From: JBKHYJ01 sp046565505
GTDB taxonomy: Bacteria > Acidobacteriota > Blastocatellia > UBA7656
NCBI GenBank assembly: GCA_046565505.1
Contig: JBKHYJ010000128.1
Span: 1 to 64,000 of the forward strand
Length of the DNA: 64,000 nucleotides
Reading direction: 5' to 3'
Below are positions 33,353 to 42,900 of the stretch, one piece after another (the stretch's first letter is position 1; each line of letters begins with the position of its first letter). The notes under the pieces were generated by a model, which worked only from the letters and a program-made list of their open reading frames with translations, was not told the origin of the DNA and did no database searches. The position numbers and the translations under genes were made by a program.

Positions 33353-33392
33353 ATTTCCTCCTTGAGCCGGGTCGGCCGGCGTGCTTGTACGG

Positions 33393-35624
33393 CTAGGGGG
33401 AGAGGCTCACGGCCCTGTTCTCCCGCAGGCTGCGGTAGGCGGCAAGGGTCGCGCGAGTCGAGGTTACTATTTCTTGAAAGGGGATGGGCGGCGGCTGCCC
33501 CCCCGTGAGCCGCGCGGCGAGGGCCTGCCACTCGGCGCGGTGGCCCTTGTCCGGCCGCAGGCGGGCGGCGCGCTTGATCCGCCTGCCCGCATGATTTATG
33601 GCGAGCGAGCGGTAGTCGTCCAGCCGCGCGGACAGGCCGCCGCCGAAGACCTCCAGCAACTCTTTGCCGGACGACTTATCCCCATTCGCCAGGTAGCTTA
33701 CAGTCCCCAGAGAGCCATTCTCGAATTCGACGGTGATGAGCAGATTATCTTGTGAGTAGCGCCCCCCATCGGGCAGCGCCCGCGCGCTGACCAGCGAGGG
33801 GGAGCTGCCCGCGAGGTGGATCAGCAGGTCTATGAAATGACAGCCCTCGCCCCTGAGCCTACCGCCCCCCTGCGCGGGGTCCTGCGTCCAGTGCTCCTTC
33901 GGTATGAAGCCCGCGTTGACGCGGCAGTGCAGCGCGAGCGGTCCGCGCACGCGCGCGAGGTGCTGTTTCAACTCGACCACGAACGGCGCGAACCTGCGGT
34001 TGAACCCAACCGTAATCGAAGGCGTCATCGGCCGTTCGGCGTCCGCGCGTTCGCCGCCCTCGCGCGCCCGGCTCTCTTCGTATGCCGTGATGATATCTTG
34101 CAACTCTTCATCGTTCAGGCAGAGCGGCTTTTCGACGAAGACATGCTTTCCCGCCCCGAGCGCCGAAATCACCTGCCCGGCATGCAGGTGATGGCGGGTC
34201 AGTATCGCTACGGTGTTCACGCCGGGGTCGCTCAAAAGCTCTTGCGCGTCGGTCGTACAGTAAGAAAAGCCGAAGCGGTCCGCCGCCGCCCGCGCGCTCA
34301 AGCCGCCCCCGCCCGCCACGCCGACGAGCTTTATAGACTGCTCGCCTTTGATCGCGGGCAAAAGCGTAGAGTTCGCGAAAAGCCCCGCGCCGATGACGCC
34401 CAGCCTCACTCGATCCATGCGCGCGGATGGCCCATGCGAAGCCGCCGCTGCGCGCTCGCCGTCATCTGCGCGCAGGATTTTTTTCCTGCTCAAATCCGGC
34501 GCGCCAGCGTAGGTCAGGAGCACGCCGAGGAAAGGCTCGCCGGTTTTGCCCTGTATGAGCGCGTAAGCCTTCGGCGCGTCGTCAACAGGGAAGCGGTGTG
34601 AGACGAGCGGCCCGACATCAATTTTCTGACCCGAGACCAGCTCGACGAACGCGCTCATGTTCCGCCGCTCCGTCCAGCGCACGTACGGGTAAGGATAATC
34701 CTGCCCCTTCTCTTCATACTCCGGGTCATAACGGCCCGGCCCGTACGAGCGTGATATGCGGAAATCAAGCTCCTTTTCGTAATAGACCTTGCGCGGGATG
34801 GTCATACCGACCGCGCCCACGGCGACGACTACCCCTTTGTCGCGGGCCACCTCGCCCGCCAGCTCGACGGGCTCATTGCTTTTAGTGTCGGCGGTAATCA
34901 AAACCGAATCGGCGCCATGCCCCGACGAAAACTGACTACATATGGCGCGCATCTCTTCAGGGTTCGTGGCTACGGCGTCGGCGCCCGACCGCGCGGCAAG
35001 CTCCGCCCGGCCGGGCTGAATGTCTACGCCGATGACCGTCGCCCCGGCCGCCTTAAGAATCTGCACGGTGAGTTGGCCGAGCAGGCCCAGGCCGATGACC
35101 GCGACGACGTGGCGCAACTCCACTTGCGCGAGCCGCACGCCCTGGAGCGCAATCGCGCCGAGGGTGGTGAAAGCGGCCGATTCAAAATCGACGTTGGCGG
35201 GCAGCTTCACCGCGAGGTTCTTCGGGACGGCGACCACTTCTGCGTGAACCGCAAAGCCCGCGCCCGCGCAGGCCACGCGGTCCCCCGCCGCGAATTCCGA
35301 CACGGCGTCCCCCGCAGCGATCACGTCCCCCGCGCACGAATAGCCGAGCGACATGGGTTTGTCCAGCCGGTTCTGCACGGCGTCGAAAGTCGTGAGCAGC
35401 CCCTCGCGCCTGACCTTATCGATCGTCTGGCGCACCAGGTCCGGGCGCGAGCGGGCTTTCTGTAGCAGGTTCTTTTCGGCAAAGTCCACGACCATCCGCT
35501 CCGTCCCTGCCGAGACTAGGCTGGCGCGAGTGCGGACCAATATGCTGCCGGGGCTCAGGCCCGGCGCCGGGACATCGTCTACCGAAAGAACCCCTGTCTT
35601 GAAAGATTGGACGACCTGTTTCAT
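33393..35624 (-). CDS. Fusion of zinc-type alcohol dehydrogenase and Gfo/Idh/MocA oxidoreductase
   Basis: 743 residues. Residues 1-350 are a medium-chain dehydrogenase (LSPGSILVRTRASLVSAGTERM, LGYSCAGDVIAAG, VAVIGLGLLGQLTVQILKAAGA); a charged linker follows; residues ~395-743 are a Gfo/Idh/MocA sugar dehydrogenase (RLGVIGAGLFANSTLLPAI, FVEKPLCLNDEEL, GRLRGEGCHFIDLLIHLAGS). Both halves have NAD(P) binding loops. This two-domain protein occurs in polysaccharide loci next to heparinase II/III proteins, as here, which suggests that the two act on the same uronic acid or aminosugar. The actual reaction is not known to me. Confidence 0.88.
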   Translation of the reverse strand: MKQVVQSFKTGVLSVDDVPAPGLSPGSILVRTRASLVSAGTERMVVDFAEKNLLQKARSRPDLVRQTIDKVRREGLLTTFDAVQNRLDKPMSLGYSCAGDVIAAGDAVSEFAAGDRVACAGAGFAVHAEVVAVPKNLAVKLPANVDFESAAFTTLGAIALQGVRLAQVELRHVVAVIGLGLLGQLTVQILKAAGATVIGVDIQPGRAELAARSGADAVATNPEEMRAICSQFSSGHGADSVLITADTKSNEPVELAGEVARDKGVVVAVGAVGMTIPRKVYYEKELDFRISRSYGPGRYDPEYEEKGQDYPYPYVRWTERRNMSAFVELVSGQKIDVGPLVSHRFPVDDAPKAYALIQGKTGEPFLGVLLTYAGAPDLSRKKILRADDGERAAAASHGPSARMDRVRLGVIGAGLFANSTLLPAIKGEQSIKLVGVAGGGGLSARAAADRFGFSYCTTDAQELLSDPGVNTVAILTRHHLHAGQVISALGAGKHVFVEKPLCLNDEELQDIITAYEESRAREGGERADAERPMTPSITVGFNRRFAPFVVELKQHLARVRGPLALHCRVNAGFIPKEHWTQDPAQGGGRLRGEGCHFIDLLIHLAGSSPSLVSARALPDGGRYSQDNLLITVEFENGSLGTVSYLANGDKSSGKELLEVFGGGLSARLDDYRSLAINHAGRRIKRAARLRPDKGHRAEWQALAARLTGGQPPPIPFQEIVTSTRATLAAYRSLRENRAVSLSP

Positions 35625-35641
35625 TACTCTATTCGGTAACT

Positions 35642-36277
35642 TTATACCGCGGGCTTCTCCGCTTCCAGATGGAGCGAGTCTTCCGGCCGGTTATCGAGAA
35701 TCTCGCAATCGGGGATGCGGCCCTTTCGGTACTCGCAGACGACGACGTTCCTGAAGCCTACCTCGCCGAGCGCCGCCGCTAAAGATGGCGCGTCGTACAT
35801 CCACAGGTGCGGGTCGCGCACGCCCGGCTTGCCCAGTTGCATCCAGTTCAAGAACTCCGCCGCCGCCTTCGCGTCATTCGGGTCGGCTTCGAGCGAGGAG
35901 ACGTACTGGCGCGCGCCGATGGCGAGGTCGGGCACGACCACGCGGACCACCCCGCCCGGCTTGAGCACCCTGTAGACTTCTCTCATCAACCGCTGAGCAT
36001 CCTTGAACGTGAGGTGCTCCAGGAAGTGAGAGGTGTATGCGTAATCTATCGACGCGTCTTCATACGAGAGCCGCTTCTTCAGATTGCAAATCTCTATCGA
36101 CTCGGGCCACCTGACGCGGTAGTGCTGGTCGGAAAGTATCCCGACCTTCCATAACGACCACCTGAAGAATGGATACTTCGACAGGCGGGCGTTGAAGGAG
36201 TTGTCTACGTTTATCCAACCCGGTGCGACCGACACGCCGCAGCCGAGGTTGATCGCTTTGACGCCATCAGAAAGCAT
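35642..36277 (-). CDS. SAM-dependent methyltransferase
   Basis: 211 residues of class-I methyltransferase fold. The start KAINLGCGVSVAPGWINVDNS is the SAM-binding motif of a group often found in cell-surface polysaccharide loci; YAYTSHFLEHLTFKDAQRLMREVYRVLKPGGVVRVVVPDL is the post-I region. No signal peptide. Probably methylates a sugar of the polymer, though the target is not predictable. Ends 17 bp before the dehydrogenase fusion gene. Confidence 0.88.
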   Translation of the reverse strand: MLSDGVKAINLGCGVSVAPGWINVDNSFNARLSKYPFFRWSLWKVGILSDQHYRVRWPESIEICNLKKRLSYEDASIDYAYTSHFLEHLTFKDAQRLMREVYRVLKPGGVVRVVVPDLAIGARQYVSSLEADPNDAKAAAEFLNWMQLGKPGVRDPHLWMYDAPSLAAALGEVGFRNVVVCEYRKGRIPDCEILDNRPEDSLHLEAEKPAV

Positions 36278-36313
36278 GATTGCCGTTCACCGCCGACCAG
36301 GCCCGCGCGAGAT

Positions 36314-37156
36314 TCATAAGGGCTTGGACGCCTTGATCAGTAAGCCCAGCCCATACCTGTCGCCCAGCAGGCGCACCAGCCAGCGCGGGTAAATACGCCA
36401 GATCACCTTGTAGATGGGAGAGCCGTATTTTTTACTCGGCTTGAGTGTCAGCAGGTCACCGAGGCACAACTTCGCAGACACCTCGACGCCGGAGAAGCCG
36501 GCATCTTCAAGGAGCCTGCGCGCTTCTTCCAGCGTGTAGGCCTTCGTGCCGGGGCTTTCCAGGTGCGAGAAGATGGCCTCCTTCATCTTCATGCCCGCGC
36601 GGCCGCGCCCGAGCCCATGCCGCAGGTAGAGCATCAGGCCCGACCATGAGGGAACATGGTATATCATCGCTTTGACGACGCCGCCCGGCCTCAGCACCCT
36701 GTAAACTTCCCGGAAGGCGCGCGGGGTGTCGGGCGTGTGGTGCAGCACGCCCCATGAATAGACCATGTCGAAGCTGCCATCGCCGAAAGGTAAATTTTCC
36801 GAATCGCCCGTCAGCAGCCTGTACTTCTCGGGCGGGACCGAATTGAGTTCGAGCCGCTCCCTGGTTAACGCGATTGCCCTCTCCGTAAGGTCGATGCCCG
36901 TCGCATGGCGCGCGTGATTACACCAGTTCTGAAAATCAGCGCCCGCGCCCACACCTATCTCTAGCACGCTCTTGTCGGCCGCGCTCGGGAAATCCGCGAA
37001 AGGGGGGATGTATGGTTCCAGCTTATAGCGAGCCTCCGAGATTTCGTCGAAGAACCGCCTGCGGTCGCCGTCGCCCCCATATCGTGTGCCGCAGGCCTCC
37101 TGCTCCCAGTGCTCCTTGACTCTAGATTTGAGGGCCGTCCGGTCTTCTACCATCAT
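36314..37156 (-). CDS. SAM-dependent methyltransferase
   Basis: 280 residues. Class-I fold with SAM motif VLEIGVGAGADFQNW near residue 66, MVYSWGVLHHTPDTPRAFREVYRVLRPGGVVKAMIYH and a basic C terminus (YPRWLVRLLGDRYGLGLLIKASKPL). N-terminal KEHWEQEACGTRYGGDGDRRRFFDEISEARYKLEPYIPPFADF is typical of the Methyltransf_11/25 group in polysaccharide clusters. Likely a sugar O- or N-methyltransferase; substrate unknown. Confidence 0.88.
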   Translation of the reverse strand: MMVEDRTALKSRVKEHWEQEACGTRYGGDGDRRRFFDEISEARYKLEPYIPPFADFPSAADKSVLEIGVGAGADFQNWCNHARHATGIDLTERAIALTRERLELNSVPPEKYRLLTGDSENLPFGDGSFDMVYSWGVLHHTPDTPRAFREVYRVLRPGGVVKAMIYHVPSWSGLMLYLRHGLGRGRAGMKMKEAIFSHLESPGTKAYTLEEARRLLEDAGFSGVEVSAKLCLGDLLTLKPSKKYGSPIYKVIWRIYPRWLVRLLGDRYGLGLLIKASKPL

Positions 37157-37176
37157 ACTTTTCTCGCACGCCTATT

Positions 37177-39099
37177 CTAATCAATAAACGCCCGCATCCA
37201 TAATTCGAGGGTCAAAAATTGCCAGACTTGCAGCGACCAGTCATGCCGCCCGCCGCGCTGCTCGTCGATCAGCCGGCGCACCGCCGCCGGGTCGAACAAC
37301 TCGCGCGCCCTCAAATTCTTCTCGCAGAGAAGGTCGTCTATCATCTCCCGCAAGTCACGGGCGAGCCAGTAATCGGCCGGCGCGCCGAATCCCGCCTTCT
37401 TCTGCTCGAGCACCTCGGGCGGCAGCAAAGGCCGCATGGCCTCTCTCAGAATGTGCTTGGTCGTCCCCCCGCGCAGCTTCAAAGCGGGCGGCACGTTCCA
37501 GGCGACCCACTCGGCCAGCTCCCTGTCCAGGAACGGCACGCGCACCTCAACCGACGAAGCCATGCTCATCTTGTCGTTGTAGGTGAGGTTCAGGCTCGTC
37601 ATGAAGGCTTTCGTGTCTAGGTAGAGCATCTGATTCAAGAAGTCCGCGTCGCCCACCTCGTCGAAATACGTGAGGTGGCGCGACCATGCGCCGCCGCCAT
37701 TGGCTCGCCCTCTGACGGTCGGCGCGTACAGCGCGTCCTTCTGCTCTTCTGTGAGGTAGGTGCTGTTCATCAAGAAATAATCACGCGGGGGGAGCGACCC
37801 GCTGCGGGCCATCTTCTTCGCCAGGCGGACGTGCCCCTTGATGGGCGTGCCCCGCATGGCGGGCAGGGCGCGCACGAGCGGCTCGATGACTCTGCGGCGC
37901 AGGACGCCGGGGATTCGCTGGTATCGCTGCAACAGGTCGTATGCGGCGTGCTTGCGGTAGCCCGCGAATAACTCGTCGCCGCCCACGCCCGACAGCAGCA
38001 CCGTCACAGTCCTGCGCGCCTCCCTGTTGACCAGGTAAGCGGTGATGATCGCGGGGTCGGCCACGGGCTCGTCCATGTGATAGATGAGCTTCGGCAGCAG
38101 GTCCACGACATCAGGCTCGACTATGATCTCCGTATGGTCGCAGCCGAAGAAATCGGCCGTGCGTCGCGCCACGTCCGTGTCGTCGAGCGTCACCTCTCCC
38201 CTGCGGTACTTCGGCGGGAAAGCGATGGTGTAGGTGCGGGCGGGCGCGCGGCCGGGTCCCGACATGGCGGCGACTATGCTGCTCGAATCGAGCCCCGCGC
38301 TGAGGAAGCTGCCCAGCGGCACGTCGCTCAGCAGTTGGGCCTTGACCGAATCGGTGAAGCGTTGCCTGAGCTCTTCGGCGAGGGCCGCCTCGTCGGACTT
38401 GAACTCATGGCCTGCGGCGGGGAATTTCAAGTCCCAGTACTTCTCGACCCGCAGCCGCCCATCGCGATAAAGCGCGTAGTGGCCGGCGGGCAGCTTAACA
38501 ATCTCGTCGAACATCGTGAGCGGGTCGGGGACCCACAGGAACGTCAGGTATTGGTGAAGCGCCTGGTGGTTCAACCTGCGCGGCATGCCGGGAACCTCCA
38601 GCAGCGCCTTCACCTCGGAGGCGAAGGCGAACCGCTCGCCCTTGTGGCAGTAGTACAGCGGCTTGATCCCGAAATGGTCGCGGGCGACGAAAAGCTCCTT
38701 CCGCCCCTCGTCCCATATCGCCAGCGCGAACATGCCGTTGAGCCGGTTGACGCTCGAAGCGCCGTACTCCTGGTAGAGGTAAAGCACGGCCTCCGTGTCG
38801 CTGCGCGAGCGGAACCTGTAGCCCTTCGCTTCCAGCTCGCGGCGGAGCGCCGGGTAGTTATACACCTCCCCGTTGTAGGTTATGGTCAGCCGCCCATCGG
38901 GCGTGGACATGGGCATGCGGCCGGAGGGCGAAAGGTCGAGTATGGCGAGCCTGCGCGAGCCCAGGCCCGCGACGCCGCCGCCGGGCAGGCGCGTCTCCCA
39001 GGTGCCACGGTCGTCCGGCCCCCTGTGTGCCTGAACGTCATTCATCCGCGTGAGGGTTTCGCCATCAGCCCAGTTGACCGAGCCGACTATGCCGCACAT
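37177..39099 (-). CDS. asnB: Asparagine synthase, glutamine-hydrolysing
   Basis: 640 residues. The N-terminal class-II glutaminase domain begins MCGIVGSVNW, so Cys2 becomes the nucleophile after Met removal; RRLAILDLSPSGRMPM and YNGEVYNYPALR are present. The synthetase domain has the ATP pyrophosphatase motif SAGLDSSSIVAAM and SGVGGDELFAGYRKH. In exopolysaccharide loci such AsnB paralogues are thought to amidate a uronic acid or other carboxyl group of the polymer; that role is inference. The gene order asnB - GT - GT is common in such loci. Confidence 0.92.
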   Translation of the reverse strand: MCGIVGSVNWADGETLTRMNDVQAHRGPDDRGTWETRLPGGGVAGLGSRRLAILDLSPSGRMPMSTPDGRLTITYNGEVYNYPALRRELEAKGYRFRSRSDTEAVLYLYQEYGASSVNRLNGMFALAIWDEGRKELFVARDHFGIKPLYYCHKGERFAFASEVKALLEVPGMPRRLNHQALHQYLTFLWVPDPLTMFDEIVKLPAGHYALYRDGRLRVEKYWDLKFPAAGHEFKSDEAALAEELRQRFTDSVKAQLLSDVPLGSFLSAGLDSSSIVAAMSGPGRAPARTYTIAFPPKYRRGEVTLDDTDVARRTADFFGCDHTEIIVEPDVVDLLPKLIYHMDEPVADPAIITAYLVNREARRTVTVLLSGVGGDELFAGYRKHAAYDLLQRYQRIPGVLRRRVIEPLVRALPAMRGTPIKGHVRLAKKMARSGSLPPRDYFLMNSTYLTEEQKDALYAPTVRGRANGGGAWSRHLTYFDEVGDADFLNQMLYLDTKAFMTSLNLTYNDKMSMASSVEVRVPFLDRELAEWVAWNVPPALKLRGGTTKHILREAMRPLLPPEVLEQKKAGFGAPADYWLARDLREMIDDLLCEKNLRARELFDPAAVRRLIDEQRGGRHDWSLQVWQFLTLELWMRAFID

Positions 39100-39102
39100 A
39101 AA

Positions 39103-40359
39103 TCAGACCTCTATGGGCTGCGGCCTTCGCCGCGCAATCCGCGCGTAGAACTCTTCGGCCTGCCGCATGACTTCGCCATACTCCGCACGCTCGGCGATCA
39201 GCCGCAGGTTGTGGCCCCGCGCGCGGTCCCGCAACCGTTCGTCGGCGAGGGCGCGGGTGATGGCCCGCGCCACCGAGCGTGAATCATCAGGGTCGCACAG
39301 CAACCCATTATACCCGTCCTCTATCCACTCGCGCACAGATTCGATGTCGCCGGCCACCGGGAAACACCCGCAGGCTAGCGCCTCAAGCAGAGAGTTCGAC
39401 GTGCCATCGTGCAGGCTCGGCGACACGGCGACGCGGGCCGCGCGGAAAAGGTCGGCCATCCGTTCGCGGCTCACGAGCGGGAGCAGCCGCACGCTGTCTT
39501 CGATAGCGAGCCTCCGCGCCCACCCCTCCGCGACCGGGTTCGACTGCATGCCCGTGCAGACGAAGATGGCGTCCGGGTGATCGAGCAAGACGTGCGGGAT
39601 CGCCCTGAAGAAAACGTCGTTCCGCACGTACCCGCGAAACCCGCGCGGGTTAATCACGACGGGCGCGCGGTCTGAGATGCCCAGCTGACGCCCGAGCGCC
39701 GCGTCCGGCTCGCCCGCGTAGAAGAGTGACGGCTGAACGCCGCCCGCGCCCGGAAGCGTCACGGAGGGCTTTTGGGGGTCGAACCCCCATTCGCGCACCG
39801 CCAGATTCAGGTCCCGCCGGCAGTCACAGTGCAGGGCGTCCGCCCGCCTCAAGGCCAGCCTCGTCTGCCGCGCGACCAGAGGATTATTCGACGCGCACAG
39901 GGTGAAATCATTCCCCCACACGGAAATCAGCAGCCGCATGCCCGCGGGCATCGCCCGCGCCGCCAGTACGCCCTCGAACGGGATGCGCATGGCGTGAACG
40001 AGGTCGGGAGATATTTTAGCTATTAGATCCCCGGTCGGTTGAACGTGGCGCCGCAGCTCAAGAGGGGTCAGCCAGAGGTGCGCGGCGAGGGAAATATTCG
40101 ATAGCGCGCCGCTGCGCACGCTGGCCAGGAGCGGGGAAAGAATGGGGCGAGACTTCGTGGCCGTCGCGCCCCCGGCGTGCGAGACGCGCGAGAGCTTAGA
40201 GAACGCGACGGGGACTTCGTACAGGCTCGCCCCGGGCAGCGCGTCCGGCAGGCAGGGGTATGTTGACAGGACGTGCACTTCGTACCCGCGCCCTATAAAG
40301 TAAGCTATCCAGTTGCGTGCGATGGGGCTGCGGGCGTCCACGATGAAACATACCTTCAA
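39103..40359 (-). CDS. GT4-family glycosyltransferase
   Basis: 418 residues from a TTG start at 40359, which overlaps the upstream stop by 4 bp (TTGA) and has GGGGG upstream; the longer frame to 40443 lies inside the neighbouring gene and is not protein-like. GT-B fold: LKVCFIVDARSPIARNWIAYFIGRGYEVHVLSTYP at the start, then LLISVWGNDFTL, VVINPRGFRGYVRNDVF and SPSLHDGTSNSLLEALACGCFPVAGD (donor-binding E-x7-E region). Adds one sugar of the repeat unit; donor and acceptor unknown. Confidence 0.88.
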   Translation of the reverse strand: MKVCFIVDARSPIARNWIAYFIGRGYEVHVLSTYPCLPDALPGASLYEVPVAFSKLSRVSHAGGATATKSRPILSPLLASVRSGALSNISLAAHLWLTPLELRRHVQPTGDLIAKISPDLVHAMRIPFEGVLAARAMPAGMRLLISVWGNDFTLCASNNPLVARQTRLALRRADALHCDCRRDLNLAVREWGFDPQKPSVTLPGAGGVQPSLFYAGEPDAALGRQLGISDRAPVVINPRGFRGYVRNDVFFRAIPHVLLDHPDAIFVCTGMQSNPVAEGWARRLAIEDSVRLLPLVSRERMADLFRAARVAVSPSLHDGTSNSLLEALACGCFPVAGDIESVREWIEDGYNGLLCDPDDSRSVARAITRALADERLRDRARGHNLRLIAERAEYGEVMRQAEEFYARIARRRPQPIEV

Positions 40360-41504
40360 TGATCTGCCCCCATAGAGCTTGGCGCCTGCGCCCACGGGGG
40401 GACCGGCCGCTCGCGCCGCGCGCCGACCATGTGATTCATACACTCGATCATGTAGCGGGCGGCGACTTCCGCCGTGATCGCGCGGCCCGTCGCGGCGACG
40501 GCGGCGCGCAACCTGTCCGGCCCGCCGTCGAGAAAATCGCGCAGGCAGCGGCGGAGATCATCCACGTCTTCGCTGCGGAAAACGTAGCCGTTGATCCCGT
40601 GGCGGATCAAATCCGCGGCCCCGCATCGGTCCGAAACTATCGCGGGCACTCCGGCCGACAGCGCCTCGTTAACGACCATACCCCACCCATCCCACCGCGA
40701 AGGTAATACGAGCACCTGCGCGTCGGACACGCGGGCCGGAATCTGTTCGGCAGGTAGCACGCCCAGGAGCGTGACCCTCTCCTCATCACCTGACCGGCCG
40801 ACGAACGCCTGTAGTGCGGCGAAGTCTTCGCCCGCGCCGACTATGGTTAAATGCAGGTCAGGGTATTGCGCGAACAGCGGGCGCATGGCGGCCAGGAGGA
40901 TATCAAGCCCCTTGCGCCGGATTAGCTGGCCCACGAAGATCACTTCCGTCCGCTGCGGGGGCAGCGAGAAGGCCGGGCCGGGCCGCGAATCGGCGCTCGC
41001 CCTGAAATAGCCGAAGGGGTAAAAGCGCTCGCGGGGTGCGCCGAGCCGCGTGTAAAAATCGGTCGCGAAATGCGACACGGCCAGTACGCCTGCGGCCCGG
41101 CGCGCGACCCATTTCCCGAACGTCCCGCGCATCGCTCGCTTGAGCCGGGAGATCGGCTGCGACGGGTCGGGCGCTTCGGAATAAATCGCGAAGGCGCTGC
41201 CCGACGCCACGAGCATACAGAGGGCGGACGCGAAAGCAGGCTCGGCCCAGATGCCGTTGACCACATGTATCCGGTCGCGCTCAGACCAGGCCACGCGGAG
41301 GGCCTGGAGTAGTGAGAATTTCCCGGCCAGTATGCGGTAACGGTAGCCCCTCAGATTCGCCTTCCACCCGAGCTGCACCCTGTCGCTCGTCAGCCCTTCG
41401 GCGAAAATAACTTCCAGGTCAACGCCTTCCATCCCGGCCAGGATGCTGAATATGCCCTCCTGGTGAACGGACGGCATGTTCATCCATATCGTGATTCGCA
41501 GCAT
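40356..41504 (-). CDS. GT4-family glycosyltransferase
   Basis: 382 residues. Starts MLRITIWMNMPSVHQEGIFSILAGMEG; central VGQLIRRKGLDILLAAMRPLF and LTIVGAGEDFAALQAFV (nucleotide-sugar side), and LPSRWDGWGMVVNEALSAGVPAIVSDRCGAADLI with the E-x7-E motif. A hydrophobic segment near residues 85-110 may contact the membrane. Cytoplasmic face, part of repeat-unit assembly. It lies 11 bp downstream of the polymerase gene. Confidence 0.88.
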   Translation of the reverse strand: MLRITIWMNMPSVHQEGIFSILAGMEGVDLEVIFAEGLTSDRVQLGWKANLRGYRYRILAGKFSLLQALRVAWSERDRIHVVNGIWAEPAFASALCMLVASGSAFAIYSEAPDPSQPISRLKRAMRGTFGKWVARRAAGVLAVSHFATDFYTRLGAPRERFYPFGYFRASADSRPGPAFSLPPQRTEVIFVGQLIRRKGLDILLAAMRPLFAQYPDLHLTIVGAGEDFAALQAFVGRSGDEERVTLLGVLPAEQIPARVSDAQVLVLPSRWDGWGMVVNEALSAGVPAIVSDRCGAADLIRHGINGYVFRSEDVDDLRRCLRDFLDGGPDRLRAAVAATGRAITAEVAARYMIECMNHMVGARRERPVPPWAQAPSSMGADH

Positions 41505-41515
41505 CGCAGTGTCTT

Positions 41516-42874
41516 TTATTTTGAAGATAGCGGCATGCCGTACAGGGGTGCGGTCGCGCCCCTCCGCCGCACGGGCCAGACGTAGTGCAGGACGACGATG
41601 ACAGTCAGCGGCATCATGTTGACCACGGTGAATATGAAAAGCGACATCATGCCATCGCGGTAGACCTGTATGAAGTTGCAGGCGATCATCAGGTAAACGA
41701 ACCGCAACGCCGAGAAGTAATTGCTGCGGTAGGCACGGAAATAGATGCGCGCCAGCCAGTAGGCCGTCAGGTACGACATGACCACTATTCCCGCGTAGCC
41801 AAAATTGAGGTAGAACTCGCCTATGAAAGTCATGATCATGCCCAGCTCCGCCATCGGCCGCGAGGGGGTCGAAAACTCTTTCATGTGTTCGGCCAGCCCG
41901 GGCTTATCCGGCCACAACTGCCTGGGGATGGGCGAGGTTACCAGCGCCAGGTACGTGCTCCCGTAATAGAGCTTGCCCGCCCTGTCTATGAGCGTGAGGG
42001 TGCAGGCGAGTTGATCCAGAATCGTCTGGTCGCCGTTCTGGCCCGCCATCACGTCGCTGATGATCTCTGACGAAGAACGCGTTATCTCGCTGATGCTGGC
42101 CCCCTCTTGCGTCATGCGGCCGATGGTCTTCATAGGGTAGAAAAGCAGCATCGCGAAAATAATCGGGATCGTCGCAATGAGCGGGGGCCACCTCCTCTGC
42201 TTGCGGTCGAGGTAGATTTGGAGCAGCAGGATCAGGGGTATGACGGCGCGGAAGCGGTGAAACCCCTGGATCATCATCAGGAACAGGTACAGCCCCATCG
42301 GCGTGATGAGCCACCAGCGGAAGCCATACCAGTATATGAGCGCCAGGAGCGCGAGCCCCGCCCACGTCGTGGTTATCACAAGCCAGCTAGACTCTCTCCA
42401 CTCGCCGAGGTCCACCTCGGGCTTGTCGATCAGCGGGACGCTGCCGACGAGCGCGAGGCCGATGACGCCGACCGGGAACGCGATGACCGCCACCCGCCAG
42501 ATGTGCTGTAACGACAGCGTCACGGGCTGCGAATTGTCATGGTGCGGCTGCTTGGCGTCTACCAGCGAGGCCCTTATCCAGGCCACGGTCATTACGACCA
42601 GCACCACGTCGGCCAAAAAGACCGCCCTGCCTATTTCGACATCCGCCACGGGCTCGAACAGCCCGCCCCAGCTCGTGAACATGGTCTCCGCCCCGGCCAT
42701 GATCGCCAGCAGCCGCGACGTGACGGCGACGGAATGAAAGAAGAGGTAGCAGACGGCGGGGTGCGAGTGGGCCAGCCTGCCATAGCGCAGCAGCAGGACC
42801 GTGCACATGACGAGCGACACGCCATCTATAGCAAGTATTATCGGCAAGTCTTCGTACAGGGCTGTCTCAAACAA
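41516..42874 (-). CDS. wzy: Wzy-like polysaccharide polymerase (integral membrane protein)
   Basis: 452 residues, TTG start with AAAGGTGAG upstream. About eleven hydrophobic helices, e.g. LPIILAIDGVSLVMCTVLLLRYG, VIAFPVGVIGLALVGSVPL, LVITTTWAGLALLALIYWYGF, FAMLLFYPMKTI, and the C-terminal LSLFIFTVVNMMPLTVIVVLHYV. A large loop between them (TIGRMTQEGASISEITRSSSEI... to ...MAELGMIMTFIGEFYLNFGYAG) is typical of O-antigen polymerases. Sequence conservation in this group is low, so the name rests on topology and context: it sits among the glycosyltransferases of the locus. Confidence 0.75.
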   Translation of the reverse strand: MFETALYEDLPIILAIDGVSLVMCTVLLLRYGRLAHSHPAVCYLFFHSVAVTSRLLAIMAGAETMFTSWGGLFEPVADVEIGRAVFLADVVLVVMTVAWIRASLVDAKQPHHDNSQPVTLSLQHIWRVAVIAFPVGVIGLALVGSVPLIDKPEVDLGEWRESSWLVITTTWAGLALLALIYWYGFRWWLITPMGLYLFLMMIQGFHRFRAVIPLILLLQIYLDRKQRRWPPLIATIPIIFAMLLFYPMKTIGRMTQEGASISEITRSSSEIISDVMAGQNGDQTILDQLACTLTLIDRAGKLYYGSTYLALVTSPIPRQLWPDKPGLAEHMKEFSTPSRPMAELGMIMTFIGEFYLNFGYAGIVVMSYLTAYWLARIYFRAYRSNYFSALRFVYLMIACNFIQVYRDGMMSLFIFTVVNMMPLTVIVVLHYVWPVRRRGATAPLYGMPLSSK

Positions 42875-42900
42875 TTCCGCTCACCTTTCGCCGCGCCGGC

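Noticed and set aside
38077..39282. Plus-strand frame of 401 residues
   Set aside because: Opposite strand of asnB, which has complete catalytic motifs; the frame shows no conserved features.
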